From assembly GCF_004295585.1 (NCBI RefSeq), contig NZ_AP019400.1:248001-312000 (forward strand): a stretch of DNA of 64,000 nucleotides, read 5' to 3'. The DNA is from Cohnella abietis (GTDB lineage: Bacteria; Bacillota; Bacilli; Paenibacillales; Paenibacillaceae). The translations under genes and the position numbers were made by a program. Below are positions 15,580-25,611 of this stretch, piece after piece; within the stretch, counting starts at the first letter, position 1, and the number at the start of each line of letters is the position of its first letter. The notes under the pieces are model-generated. The model was not told the origin of the DNA and ran no database searches. It worked only from the letters and a program-made list of their open reading frames with translations.

Positions 15580-18500
15580 ATGAAGAAAACAAAATGGTTA
15601 AGTTATGTGTTGACAGCCGCACTTGGGTTGAATTTGTTTACGGCGGTTGCTCCTCCTGCCTCTGCGGCGGAGACGACACAGACGGAGTTGGATATTTCCA
15701 AGGGGGATATTGTAATTGATAAAGATTCGGCGACCGTTAACAACGTTGCGGTTGCCTACAATCCTAACGGTTATGTTATTAAGGGAACAGGATCGAGTTC
15801 TGCTACTGTTACGATCAAAGGCGGGGTGGAACAGAATGTAACGTTGAACAGCGTTAGAATCGATAAAACCAACTTCCAGACGAATGCTCCAGCAATTGGC
15901 GTAACAGGGGTAGGCACGAAGGCCAACCTGATCTTAAGCGGTAATAATATCGTTTCATCGGATAACTCCAAAACTCAATATGCAGCAATTAATGTCCAGC
16001 CCGGCTCGGAGCTTGTGATTGATACGATCGACGGGAGCGATACGCCCAAATTAACTGCCACCAGTGGCGGTTCTGCGGCGGCGATCGGAGGCAACCAAAA
16101 CGAGTCCTCCGGCAAAATTACAATTAATCACGGTAGTATCACCGCTACATTCGGTTCACAAGCCGGATCTCCATCTGGGGTAGCAGCGGTCATTGGCGGC
16201 GGTGCCGGCGGTGTTGGTGGCACGATTGTTATAAATGGCGGAATTATCACGGCTACTCAAGCACCCAGTCAAGTATCGGGGGCGGTAATCGGTCAGGGTG
16301 ATGTATCCGGAACTTATCCGGCCTGGGCGGACAAGACGAAGCCAGATACCTTGATTACGATAAATGGCGGTATTGTTATTACAAAGAACAAGTCCAATCC
16401 GTCTTCTGAATCTATTGGTATGGGAAATTCTTCTGCAAATCAGCTTGAAGAAAATAAAACTAGAACGAAGCTCATCGTTAACGGCGGTAATTTTTACTCG
16501 ATCGCAGGTACTAATGGTGCCCCGTTGCTGCTGTATAATCGAATTGTGGTTAATACCGAAGGCGTTCCGGTATACGCAACAGCCATTAAAGCTGATACAA
16601 CGTCGAATATCCCTAAGGATACGGAAGTGACGGTCAAGTACGCCGGAAATACAATTGATACAGTTGTCCAGGGAAATAGCGGGGTTAATCTATTCTTACC
16701 CGAGGGAACGACATCTTTTGAAATTTTTAATAAAGCGACGAAAAAGTCATATTTCGGCTCTGTGGAGACCACCAATAAAACCGCAAGCACATACCCTTAC
16801 AGTTCAGGGACAGTCTCGCGCGCGATCGCGACTACAGCGCCGAGTGTTTCCGTATTAAACAACGGTGACAATGGCAACAGTCGCTTCTATTACGGAACGA
16901 GTGTAACTCTGAGTGTCAATAATTTGGAGGGGATTGTTAATAAAAGCGGTTATCCGCTGAAATTCGGAAGTGACTTTACAGTTGAATGGTTCAAAGGGCC
17001 CGGCGGCACTCCTACCCGCGTACCGGGTAACAGCGATAATCCGACCCAGTTGACGGTAACCGCCTTATTAGGAGAGGTATATCGTGCCAAATTAGTGGCG
17101 ATTGATTCCGCTGCAAGCAAGCTGGATTCAACTTCTAGCACCAACATCTCCGCGAATTTGACTGCGGATTGGCAGAAGCGAACGCTTAGCTTTACGGATC
17201 TGCAAGCAAGCTATCCTTTTGGTGCTCAGGGGACTGTAGCGGCTACTGTCAGCGCAGGCTCGGGCAGTATCACGTATGAAAGCTCCAACTCAACCGTTTT
17301 ATCTGTGAACGCATCAACGGGTGCATGGACTGCGCTCAAGGCTGGATCGGCTACGATTACGGCTTCAGTTCCCGAGAATGTGACCAGCAAGCAATCATTG
17401 GCAACCGTGAGCCAACAAGTTCAAGTCACCCCGATTGTTCCGCGTGCTCCGGTTCAGGTGAGCGCTGTGCCTGGAAATAAACAAGCGGAAGTCAGCTTCG
17501 GAGTTCTTGATAATTTGGATGGAAGTGTCAATACGGGTTACACGGTAACGGCTTGGGACAATGAAACAGAGGCCGGGACGGGAACAGGTACAGCCAGCCC
17601 GATTACAGTAACGGGGTTGACGAATGGAACGGCGTATACGTTCAAGGTATTAGCTACGAATGCAGCCGGCAATTCACCTGCATCATCGCCCTCAGCGCCA
17701 GTAACGCCTGCAGCTGCGCCAGACGCGCCGACCGGCGTGGCGGCGACGGCCGGGAACGGTCAAGCGACAGTACAATTTGTGGCTCCGTCGGACAACGGCA
17801 GCGAAATAACGCTGTACACGGCAACGGCGTGGAATGAAGGATCGGCAGTTGGGACGGGAACAGGCAGAGAGAGTCCGATTACAGTATCGGGCTTGACGAA
17901 CGGAAAGTCGTACAAGTTCACAGTAGTGGCCAAGAGTGCAGTCGGCAATTCGCCTGCATCGTCAGCGTCTTCTGTGGTAACGCCGGCAACAGTACCTGAC
18001 GCGCCGACAATTGTGACGGCGACTAGAGGATACGAGCTAGCGAAGGTTACCTTTACAGAGCCGGCGGACAATGGCAGCCCAATCACGCTGTACACGGTAA
18101 CATGGAACAATGGAACAGAGACTGGGACAAAAACAGGTACGACGAGCCCGATAACGGTAACGGGCTTGACCAATGGAAAGTCGTATACGTTCACGGTAGT
18201 GGCCACGAACACGGTTGGAGATTCGGAAAAATCGTCGGCCTCAGTGCCAGTGACGCCGGCAGCTGTACCGAATGCGCCGACAGGCGTGACAGCGACGGCC
18301 GGTGACGGCCAAGCGGAGGTAAGCTTTACAGCGCCGTCAGGTAACGGTAGCGCGATTACGCTATACACGTTAACGGTGTGGGAGAATGGAGCACAAGCTG
18401 GGACGGTAACGGGTACGAAGAGCTCGATTACAGTAACGGGCTTGACGAACGGAAAGTCGTACAAGTTCACGGTAGTGGCCACGAATGCGGTTGGCGACTC

Positions 18501-20394
18501 GGTAGAATCGGCAGAGTCAGCTGAGGTAACGCCGGCGACTGTGCCTGACGCGCCGACGAAAGTGACGGCGGAGAGAGGGCACGAATCTGCTTCGGTAATC
18601 TTTACAGCGCCGTCGAACAACGGCAGTGAAATCACGCTGTACACGGTAACATGGAACAACGGAACAGAGACTGGGACAAAAACAGGTACGAAGAGCCCGA
18701 TAACGGTAACGGGCTTGACGAACGGAACGGCGTATACGTTTACGGTAGTGGCCACGAATGCGGTTGGCAACTCGGCAGAGTCGGCAGCATCCGCGGCAAT
18801 AACGCCGGCGGCGGTGCCCGGTGCGCCGACGGGAGTGACGGCGGCAGCCGCCGGTAACGGTCAAGTTACGGTAAGCTTTACAGAGCAGTCAGGCAACGGC
18901 AGTGAAATCACACTGTACACGGTGACGGCTTGGAACAACGGAACAAAAGCCGCGACAGCAACAGGCTTGAAGAGCTCGATCATAGTAACTGGCTTGACGT
19001 ACGGAACGCCGTATACGTTCTCGGTAGTGGCCAAGAATGAGGTTGGTGATTCGCCTGAATCAGAAGCGTCAGAGGCGGTAACGTTAGTTGCGGCTCCGGG
19101 CACGCCAACTAATGTAACTGCGACAGCCGGTAACGGCCAAGCGGTGGTAGGTTTTACAGCGCCATCGGACAACGGCAGCGAAATTACGCTGTACACAGTA
19201 ACGGCGTGGGAAAATGGAACACAAGCTAGGACGGAAACAGGTACGAAGAGTCCAATTACAGTAACGGGCTTGACTAACGGAAAGTCGTATACGTTCACGG
19301 TAGTAGCTACGAATGCGATTGGCGATTCAGCCGTATCGACAGCATCGAATGCTGTTACACCGACGGATGGCAGTGTAATCTCCACACCAACCTACCCTGG
19401 TGTAGGCGATAAGGGCAAGAATGACAATCAGACTGACGAAATTGTAATTCCGGGTAATCAGTCGGGTACGCTTCAGCTAAATGAAGAAGTTTGGGTCATT
19501 GTTCCGGCTGGCACGAAGGAGCAAGCGTTTAAGCTCAAAGTGGAAAAGCTGACGGAAGTAGCCGACCTCGTAGTGGACAAGGATAAGCAAGCAAGCCCGA
19601 TTTTTGAGCTTACAAAAAGCTTCGTGGAAAATTTCAGACAGAACATTACGTTAAAGTTTGCTTTTGACACATCTGTGCTGAAGGACGACAAGTCGACCGT
19701 TTCTGTGTTTTATTTTGATGAGACAGCCCGTCGCTGGGTTGATATTGGCGGTACAGTGAGCAATGGATTTATTACGGTTGAGGTCAATCATTTCACCAAG
19801 TTTGCGGTATTCGTTGTAGCCAAGAATACAGAGTCGACTAACCCGCAGCAGGTAGAAACGAAACTGACAGATATTGAGGGACATTGGGCGGCAAGCGTGA
19901 TCAAGCAGGCTGTGTCAAGCGGCTTCGTAACCGGATATGCCAACGGTCAATTCAAGCCGAACGATCGTATTACTCGCGCTGAATTCGTCGGAATCCTCGT
20001 TCGCGCCTTGAATTTGCAAACAGAGGGTGCGAAATTAAACTTTACCGATATAGACAAAACTGGTAAATGGGCCTTGAAACCGATCGCTCAAGCGGTTGAA
20101 GCCAAACTTATTACAGGGTACAACGATGGATCGTTCCGACCGAATGACGAAATTACTCGTGCGGAGATTGTGGCGATTATCGCCAGAGCGTTTAACTGGA
20201 AAGTAAAAGAAGGCGTCGTCTCAAGCGGGTTCGCCGATGACCGGTTAATTCCCGTCTGGGCTAAGGGCGCCGTAGAAGCTGCGCGGGAGAAAGGGATTGT
20301 CTCCGGTCGCAGTGGTAATAACTTTGCGCCTAATGATCAAGCAACCAGAGCGGAAGCTCTTGTCATTCTGCTCAATGCACTAAGCAGCAAATAA
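15580..20394 (+). CDS. SLH-anchored beta-helix/fibronectin-III surface protein, gene B copy 2
   Basis: 1604 residues, ATG 15580 behind GAGGGGAGAG. Signal peptide 1-30 (PPASAA). Beta-helix-type repeats to about residue 330, BIG2-like fold about 535-618, seven fibronectin-III domains about 622-1263 (one more than copy 1), a pre-SLH domain with HFTKFAVFVV, and three SLH domains (about 1428-1480, 1485-1540, 1548-1604). The N-terminal 45 residues and the SLH part are very close to copy 1. The repeat region and fibronectin units are clearly diverged, and units 3 and 5 lack the alanine of the TAWNN motif. Cell-wall anchored through SLH domains, with no catalytic motif. Likely adhesin or surface-layer protein with a different binding face from copy 1 (inference). 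Confidence 0.88.
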   Translation: MKKTKWLSYVLTAALGLNLFTAVAPPASAAETTQTELDISKGDIVIDKDSATVNNVAVAYNPNGYVIKGTGSSSATVTIKGGVEQNVTLNSVRIDKTNFQTNAPAIGVTGVGTKANLILSGNNIVSSDNSKTQYAAINVQPGSELVIDTIDGSDTPKLTATSGGSAAAIGGNQNESSGKITINHGSITATFGSQAGSPSGVAAVIGGGAGGVGGTIVINGGIITATQAPSQVSGAVIGQGDVSGTYPAWADKTKPDTLITINGGIVITKNKSNPSSESIGMGNSSANQLEENKTRTKLIVNGGNFYSIAGTNGAPLLLYNRIVVNTEGVPVYATAIKADTTSNIPKDTEVTVKYAGNTIDTVVQGNSGVNLFLPEGTTSFEIFNKATKKSYFGSVETTNKTASTYPYSSGTVSRAIATTAPSVSVLNNGDNGNSRFYYGTSVTLSVNNLEGIVNKSGYPLKFGSDFTVEWFKGPGGTPTRVPGNSDNPTQLTVTALLGEVYRAKLVAIDSAASKLDSTSSTNISANLTADWQKRTLSFTDLQASYPFGAQGTVAATVSAGSGSITYESSNSTVLSVNASTGAWTALKAGSATITASVPENVTSKQSLATVSQQVQVTPIVPRAPVQVSAVPGNKQAEVSFGVLDNLDGSVNTGYTVTAWDNETEAGTGTGTASPITVTGLTNGTAYTFKVLATNAAGNSPASSPSAPVTPAAAPDAPTGVAATAGNGQATVQFVAPSDNGSEITLYTATAWNEGSAVGTGTGRESPITVSGLTNGKSYKFTVVAKSAVGNSPASSASSVVTPATVPDAPTIVTATRGYELAKVTFTEPADNGSPITLYTVTWNNGTETGTKTGTTSPITVTGLTNGKSYTFTVVATNTVGDSEKSSASVPVTPAAVPNAPTGVTATAGDGQAEVSFTAPSGNGSAITLYTLTVWENGAQAGTVTGTKSSITVTGLTNGKSYKFTVVATNAVGDSVESAESAEVTPATVPDAPTKVTAERGHESASVIFTAPSNNGSEITLYTVTWNNGTETGTKTGTKSPITVTGLTNGTAYTFTVVATNAVGNSAESAASAAITPAAVPGAPTGVTAAAAGNGQVTVSFTEQSGNGSEITLYTVTAWNNGTKAATATGLKSSIIVTGLTYGTPYTFSVVAKNEVGDSPESEASEAVTLVAAPGTPTNVTATAGNGQAVVGFTAPSDNGSEITLYTVTAWENGTQARTETGTKSPITVTGLTNGKSYTFTVVATNAIGDSAVSTASNAVTPTDGSVISTPTYPGVGDKGKNDNQTDEIVIPGNQSGTLQLNEEVWVIVPAGTKEQAFKLKVEKLTEVADLVVDKDKQASPIFELTKSFVENFRQNITLKFAFDTSVLKDDKSTVSVFYFDETARRWVDIGGTVSNGFITVEVNHFTKFAVFVVAKNTESTNPQQVETKLTDIEGHWAASVIKQAVSSGFVTGYANGQFKPNDRITRAEFVGILVRALNLQTEGAKLNFTDIDKTGKWALKPIAQAVEAKLITGYNDGSFRPNDEITRAEIVAIIARAFNWKVKEGVVSSGFADDRLIPVWAKGAVEAAREKGIVSGRSGNNFAPNDQATRAEALVILLNALSSK
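17446..19370 (+). repeat. Tandem fibronectin-III coding repeats in gene B copy 2
   Basis: Seven units of about 270-285 bp. Units 3 and 5 form a sister pair (TWNNGTETGTKTG) distinct from the others, showing duplication of single or paired units after the A-B duplication. Confidence 0.88.
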
Positions 20395-20845
20395 TTCGAG
20401 CATTCAGCAAGTCCGATGTTAGGTCTATATCCCCTCCTGGCAGACAGAAGAATAAGATTAATCCACTGTTGGCCGGAGGGGGATGTGCCTGACGGGCTCA
20501 TTCCTTGAACCTGAATTTTACGTAAGTTGTACGTGCAGCTGTTATCTTCGGGATTTTATTACCCAAAAATAGTTTTTACCCTAACATTGATTTTGCTCAT
20601 TGCTTTGTTGGTCGCTTGCACAGAGAAGGCAGCCAATCCGCCCCCATGCAGTTCCCCAAGTGCCAGTGTAAAAACCCAGCATTTACAAGATTTGAAGTTT
20701 ATTTGTGCTTTCATGAAATCTCAAATTTTTCGCCTATTAAACTAGTTAGTATAATAAAATCAACAATACATCTAAGACTGGAGATGGTATACTCCTGTAA
20801 GAATAAACCAATTTCTTACATACAAAGTATAAGGGAGAAGTCTAA
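20395..20845. other. Region after gene B copy 2
   Basis: Contains a long imperfect hairpin (20429-20441 with 20472-20484, ATCCCCTCC against GGAGGGGGAT) without a T-run, a short lipoprotein-like frame, and the leader of the next gene. Confidence 0.5.
20527..20745 (+). pseudogene. Lipoprotein N-terminus fragment (uncertain)
   Basis: A 72-codon frame with a hydrophobic run and a good lipobox (LLVAC) followed by a Ser/Pro-rich stretch, but no clear ribosome site and no domain before the stop. It looks like the start of a lipoprotein gene that has lost its remainder. It could also be chance. Confidence 0.3.
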
Positions 20846-22357
20846 ATGAAATCAGGATGGTCGGTATTTATTGCTATACTGCTCCTATTATCGGTTTGTT
20901 CAAGTGTAACCGCAGCCGAGCCAATCGCTTATCGAGTAACCATTGACGGCAACAACATGAATACATCATTAGCTCCGCAGATTAAGAACGGAACGACTTA
21001 CGTTCCGATGCTCCCCTTATTTGAAGCATTGAATACCAAGATTTCGATAGATAACAAAACGAAAGAAATAGTCGGCAAAAGAGGGAGCAAAACGTTCAAG
21101 CTAACTGTCGGATCAAAAAACGCTATGCTGAACGGTGCTAAGATTGTATTGTCCCAACCTCCCCTTATGATCAAAGGCAATGTCTATGTTCCTATCCAAC
21201 TCGCGAATAGGCTCCTCGGCGCTGAAATTGAGACGAAGGTCTCCGCAAAGACGATTAATGTTCGTTCGATTGCCATCGATCTAACGATTACAGAGAAGCT
21301 TCCGATAAACAATGACGGAAACGAGCCAATTACACTACAACACCCCGGAAACGTAAAGCTTAAATGGTGGTTTAAGGATGAGAGCCCCCATCAAAGGTAT
21401 ACTGGATACGTGGGTCCGAATCGAACGTTAATCTTTAAAGGCTTCGGTGACCGCATAGATACCGATTACAACGGACACAAGTTGTACGAAGATGCATACC
21501 AAAGAGAATCAAGCTACAGTTTTCAAGCCAGAATTGGTGCAAAGGGTTATGATATTATTGCGCAAAAAGATAAGGACATCCACAAATGGAGCGGTATATC
21601 GCTCTATCTCGGCAGTAATGTATCTACTACGTTTATTATAGATGGCGAGCCTTCTTATGATTTGCTCAATATCAAAGCAGGGATAGATGTGTATGGCAAC
21701 CTGATCGTACTGACGACGGAAGGCTTAGCTGCATATAACCCCGCGGGGAAACAACTGTGGGTGCGACGGGAATGGCCAACAAAGAATGGTACATTGTCCG
21801 CTTTTGAAGCTGGTCTATCGGTATCGGATTATTCCGAAAATCGTCTCTATATCCAGAACTTCGCGGGATATGCAATTGTTGATTCAAAAGGCGAGGCGGT
21901 ATTTGCTGCAAATGATTATTTTCATCCCGAGATTACTTCTGACGAACTTATGCTCTTTAACGACAGTTCTTATCGTCTTGTCGATGGCCAATTGAAGCTG
22001 GTCGGTTCTTCATATAGCGATGGAACAACAGGTAACTACGTTAGTTTGGAAAAAGAGAATTCGCTGAAGCGAATGGACTTGACGGGGAAAAAGCCGTTGT
22101 GGATTTATGAACAGCCGCTTAAGGAGAAAAGTAAGGGCTACAGCCTGTTTAGTGAGCTCGTCGTGGATTTGGATGGTAACGCGTATATATCGACAACCGG
22201 TGGTACGGTGCATAGTCTCGATCAGGCAGGCAATTTGCGTTTCGTGCTGCATGTGGATAACGGTAGCATTTCCAGCACGCAAATCATACCGCTTTCCTCT
22301 ACTACATTCGTCGCGATCGATAAAAATAATGTTATGTGTTTTGAAGTTACGAAATAA
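20846..22357 (+). CDS. Secreted protein with copper-amine-oxidase-N domain and PQQ-like propeller
   Basis: 503 residues, ATG 20846 with AAGGGAGAAG. Signal peptide 1-24 (SSVTAA). Residues about 28-135 form the copper amine oxidase N-terminal (stalk-like) domain common in Paenibacillus surface proteins (NGTTYVPMLPLFEALN, GNVYVPIQLANRLLGAEI). Residues about 170-500 form a beta-propeller with PQQ-like blades (GNLIVLTTEGLAAYNPAGKQLW, GNAYISTTGGTVHSLDQAGNLRF). Neither part shows catalytic residues. The CAO-N domain is thought to be a wall or matrix binding module. Single gene, role unknown. Confidence 0.75.
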   Translation: MKSGWSVFIAILLLLSVCSSVTAAEPIAYRVTIDGNNMNTSLAPQIKNGTTYVPMLPLFEALNTKISIDNKTKEIVGKRGSKTFKLTVGSKNAMLNGAKIVLSQPPLMIKGNVYVPIQLANRLLGAEIETKVSAKTINVRSIAIDLTITEKLPINNDGNEPITLQHPGNVKLKWWFKDESPHQRYTGYVGPNRTLIFKGFGDRIDTDYNGHKLYEDAYQRESSYSFQARIGAKGYDIIAQKDKDIHKWSGISLYLGSNVSTTFIIDGEPSYDLLNIKAGIDVYGNLIVLTTEGLAAYNPAGKQLWVRREWPTKNGTLSAFEAGLSVSDYSENRLYIQNFAGYAIVDSKGEAVFAANDYFHPEITSDELMLFNDSSYRLVDGQLKLVGSSYSDGTTGNYVSLEKENSLKRMDLTGKKPLWIYEQPLKEKSKGYSLFSELVVDLDGNAYISTTGGTVHSLDQAGNLRFVLHVDNGSISSTQIIPLSSTTFVAIDKNNVMCFEVTK

Positions 22358-22950
22358 TAGTTCAAAACTAATTGAGTATTGTAGCAGCTGATTAGATGGT
22401 CAACCTCAATGCATTGAGTACAATGTAGCCCTGAATCGATACAAATTAATTCCACAACTGGAGTGAGTGGATTAGTTATGCGAGTAATCGGTTGGCGGTG
22501 GGGGAAGAGTAAGGGGCTAGGAGAAGAAGAAAGATGTATAGGGTAGAGTCGGATGCGGGTTTGGAGGCTGTGATGGGTTGCCGAGGGGCAGGCTGTTGCG
22601 GTCTTCTTTGGCGTTTTCGTTCAACAGCTTGCAAACAAGTGGTCGGCGAAGATTTTGCATAATTTTCATATCTCGGTTCCAAATTAATAGGAGCGATCGT
22701 ATCTTCTTTGATTTTATGTATCGTCTACTTAAGCATAAGGTACAACCAGTTTACCCTATGAAAAATCCCCTTCGATAAACAACGCAAAGTCAAGATTAAA
22801 AGATGTCTCTTTTTCGTTGTCTACCGTAAGGGGATATTGCCAATTTAGTAGGGTGGGACTCCTCTTAGCCTGTCCTCAGATTTCTGCGACGTAATGAATA
22901 AAAGTCGTGCCATAGAACGGGACTAGAGAGATTCCACACACTTCCATCTA
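22358..22950. other. Long intergenic region with purine-rich stretch
   Basis: About 590 bp. The plus strand is very G/A-rich around 22480-22560. A 50-codon minus-strand frame at about 22660-22510 has no ribosome site worth the name. The only firm element is the terminator hairpin at 22765-22835. Confidence 0.5.
22761..22835 (-). terminator. Long-stem terminator of the metallopeptidase gene
   Basis: Arms 22765-22784 and 22815-22835 are complementary over about 20 bp with one bulge and two mismatches. Inside the loop AAAAGA/TCTTTT forms a smaller hairpin. On the minus strand it ends in GGGGATTTTT. Confidence 0.6.
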
Positions 22951-25611
22951 TTAGACTTTCTTTTTCAATAGATTTGCAATATCACTGCTCCTGACGAAGA
23001 GGAAATCATTCTTGTTGCCGAATTTGAAGGCGACAAGGCCGACGCCAAGCAACGTCGTCACTTCCTTCTGCGTGAAAGTGAACGTCGCCTGTCCCTTAAT
23101 CGGTTTCGCGACTTTGTCTTGAAACTTCAGTAGACGGTCGCCGTTCGGCGGATTAAAGATGTTCACATATCGGCTATCCGTGCTCTTGTAGATAATGACG
23201 AATTGCGCGCCTGTCTTAGTCGGAGACAGCTTGACCGATACGATGGACAAGTCCTTGCTCGCAAATTGGTAAGAGAAGTCGATATTGCCCTTCGAACCCG
23301 CCTTCATGTTCGTACCCGGCAGTGCCTGTCCGATATTGCCATTGTTTCCGGCATTTCCGGCATTTCCGGTATTACCGTTTCCGCCGGAGGCGGGACTTCC
23401 GTCCTTCGGATCCGGCAAAGTATACAGCATCATGTAATCGAACTCATTGTTGCTGCCGGTCGATACCAAAGCCGCATCCGGGCGCGCCATCCAACTGCTC
23501 CACGCTTGCAGGAACGCGTCCAGTGACAGCCCTGTATCCGCGATCAAGTTCTGCTGCGCGCGCGTCACGTCTTGGTAGTTGCGATATATGGCACGACGGG
23601 AAGTTGCTTCACCGTATTTATAATTCAGAAATGCGTACATGGAACCCATCGTGTAATACGTGTAAAGATGGCCATTCGGATTAGGCGCCAACTTGGTGAA
23701 CCAGGTCCAATCTAGGGCTGTCTTATAATTCGCGATGATTCTCATTAGATCAGGCACTTCGTGATTGTTCGCAAACCGCGAGTTAATAAGCGCCGCAGGA
23801 TCCTCGAGATACTTCAGGTTCGCATATCGGACAAAATGGCTCTGTCCCTGCCACTCTTCGAGTACGGATTGATCACGTGAATGCGGATTGCTCGAGGCAA
23901 GTGCATGATTCGATTCATGGGCAATAGTCTCCATATACGGACCGGATCTCATATAGATATATATTTGATTGTCTTTCCGATTAAAGTTCGCGAAGCCGCC
24001 ACCTGCCGCTTCCGACTGCCCCTCGAGATCAGTCCGGCCGGCGATTACGGCTGCCTTGTTACCATCCTGCATGAAGAGGGCGATGATTTTTGGGCCCGTT
24101 TTCGAACGGTAGTTATAGTACGCATCTCTCTCATAGATAGCATCCATTTCTTTCATGATGCTCGGCGTAATTTGACCGCGATATACCTCGTCTGCGTAAA
24201 TTGTATAATGCTTGCTTTCAATCCTGCTCAGCGTAAGCTTCGGATTATCAAACGCAGCCGGGGTAAACGCCTGGGCCTCGTAATCGAATGACACCGAATC
24301 TTCCTTGCTCAGCTGGCTCATCATGCGATCACCTTGCTCAAGCAGCACTTTTACACCTGACTCATATTGTGCCTTCGTGATAGCCGACGCCTTGTCCGCC
24401 ATCGAGTCATCGACCCACGTATTCTGATCTCTTACTATTAGCAGACGCTTTGTCTTTCCCCTAAGCGTGTTCGAAAGCGCATTGCCCAGATCGTTGTTGT
24501 AGTAGGCTTGATTAAAAGAAGCTTTGGCGAACGATTCAAAGCTCGGATCGGTATAGCCGATCCTGATATCTGCGCTGCCCCCCATCGCGTACAGGTCGAC
24601 GGTAGCTGCAATCGATTCAAAATTCAATTTGTTCGCTAGCGCGGTGATGCCTTCTTGTCCCGTCCATTTGCTACCGACGAAAGTGAATATTTGCGTATAC
24701 TCGGGCTGGTGCTCCCCATAGTACCGCGCCATATCAAGCATCATCGTCGTAGCCGCCGAGCCAGATATGGCGCTCTCGTACCATCTGCCATCTGGTAAGC
24801 TCCCGAAGCCGTCGATGTTCGTGACCCATAGAACTGCTTTCTCCTGTTTGCCGGGAATGACGCCGATCAAATTATCCGCCGAACTAGACGTACGGCTAAT
24901 CGTCAGCTGCATCTCGACTTTCGGAGTCGGAAGCTGGACAGGCAGGTAATCAGATTTGAAGCCTGCTTGTCGCGCGGCTTCCTCCGAAATATAGAGCACC
25001 GGAACGGATATAGAATGGCCATTCAGCGGATGCTCGTAGTTTCCTACTTTCAGTTCGCCGTTCGTAATGACGAGAACTCCCTTAGCGCCTTGGGCTACTG
25101 CGCGCTGAATTCGGTCCAATAGCCCTTGGGGGAACTTGCCGTCCTTGTCTAACCAACGGAATAAGACGAGCCCATCGACCTTTCCTTTATAATCCGATGC
25201 ATTGCCCGCTGCCGCATCATAAACGCCAGTGAAAGTATATTTTCCCTCCGCAGATCTTGCGTAAGGCATATAATCTTTCATTAAGGCAAGTGATTTGCCG
25301 TTTATTGATACTTGTTCCTTGGTTAGCACTGCTACGGCAGTCGGCACGCTCTGACGGAATTTCCCCCCTTCAAGCATCGGGGACATTCCGATCGCCTTCA
25401 TCCGCGATTCGATCAAGCTTACGGCTTTCGCATAACCAGGCGTTCCGGCCTGCCTGCCGGTATAATCACTCTTTGCCAGCTCTTGAATCAGTCCGTATTC
25501 GGAAGCGCCTGATGCCGCTGAGACTGTGTACGCCGACCACGACTGGGATGTAAACACGAGTGTAATTGCTAAAATGACGAGAAGTACTTTTCTTGCTGTG
25601 CGTGATATCAA
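22951..25611 (-). CDS. Secreted two-part metallopeptidase (degenerate M28/PA part plus HESNH gluzincin part)
   Basis: 886 residues if started at TTG 25611, which has a perfect AGGAGG 7 nt upstream and puts a signal peptide (VLLVILAITLVF...VSAA) at the N-terminus. The longer upstream frame lacks such a site. Residues about 40-440 resemble an M28 aminopeptidase with inserted PA domain, but the metal positions look lost (NIDG where the family has a His-Asp pair). Residues about 460-740 contain IAHESNHALA (about 563-568), an HExxH zinc motif, followed by LEEW, as in the peptidase MA family. A Gly/Asn-rich linker and a C-terminal beta domain end the protein. Secreted. Only the second part is predicted to be active. 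Confidence 0.7.
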   Translation of the reverse strand: MISRTARKVLLVILAITLVFTSQSWSAYTVSAASGASEYGLIQELAKSDYTGRQAGTPGYAKAVSLIESRMKAIGMSPMLEGGKFRQSVPTAVAVLTKEQVSINGKSLALMKDYMPYARSAEGKYTFTGVYDAAAGNASDYKGKVDGLVLFRWLDKDGKFPQGLLDRIQRAVAQGAKGVLVITNGELKVGNYEHPLNGHSISVPVLYISEEAARQAGFKSDYLPVQLPTPKVEMQLTISRTSSSADNLIGVIPGKQEKAVLWVTNIDGFGSLPDGRWYESAISGSAATTMMLDMARYYGEHQPEYTQIFTFVGSKWTGQEGITALANKLNFESIAATVDLYAMGGSADIRIGYTDPSFESFAKASFNQAYYNNDLGNALSNTLRGKTKRLLIVRDQNTWVDDSMADKASAITKAQYESGVKVLLEQGDRMMSQLSKEDSVSFDYEAQAFTPAAFDNPKLTLSRIESKHYTIYADEVYRGQITPSIMKEMDAIYERDAYYNYRSKTGPKIIALFMQDGNKAAVIAGRTDLEGQSEAAGGGFANFNRKDNQIYIYMRSGPYMETIAHESNHALASSNPHSRDQSVLEEWQGQSHFVRYANLKYLEDPAALINSRFANNHEVPDLMRIIANYKTALDWTWFTKLAPNPNGHLYTYYTMGSMYAFLNYKYGEATSRRAIYRNYQDVTRAQQNLIADTGLSLDAFLQAWSSWMARPDAALVSTGSNNEFDYMMLYTLPDPKDGSPASGGNGNTGNAGNAGNNGNIGQALPGTNMKAGSKGNIDFSYQFASKDLSIVSVKLSPTKTGAQFVIIYKSTDSRYVNIFNPPNGDRLLKFQDKVAKPIKGQATFTFTQKEVTTLLGVGLVAFKFGNKNDFLFVRSSDIANLLKKKV

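Larger units (their letters stand above)
12822..20394 (+). repeat. Copy 2 of the tandem two-gene duplication
   Basis: Begins inside the last codons of lysR and covers palindrome, gene A copy 2, twin hairpins and gene B copy 2, in parallel with 4352-11718. Here the lysR gene is complete, so copy 1 appears to be the one that lost it. Confidence 0.93.

Noticed and set aside
17760-18770. Long open frame (336 codons) on the minus strand across gene B copy 2, with similar ones over 8929-10748 and 6184-6993
   Set aside because: They are antisense shadows of repetitive Thr/Val/Gly/Ala-rich coding sequence, have no ribosome sites and repeat in step with the fibronectin units.
22500-22662. Minus-strand frame of about 50 codons in the purine-rich intergenic region
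   Set aside because: Composition is biased by the G/A-rich strand, there is no convincing ribosome site, and no family is recognised.
22765-22835. Possible MITE because of the long imperfect inverted repeat
   Set aside because: On the minus strand it ends in a T-run and lies just downstream of the metallopeptidase gene, so a terminator explains it better.
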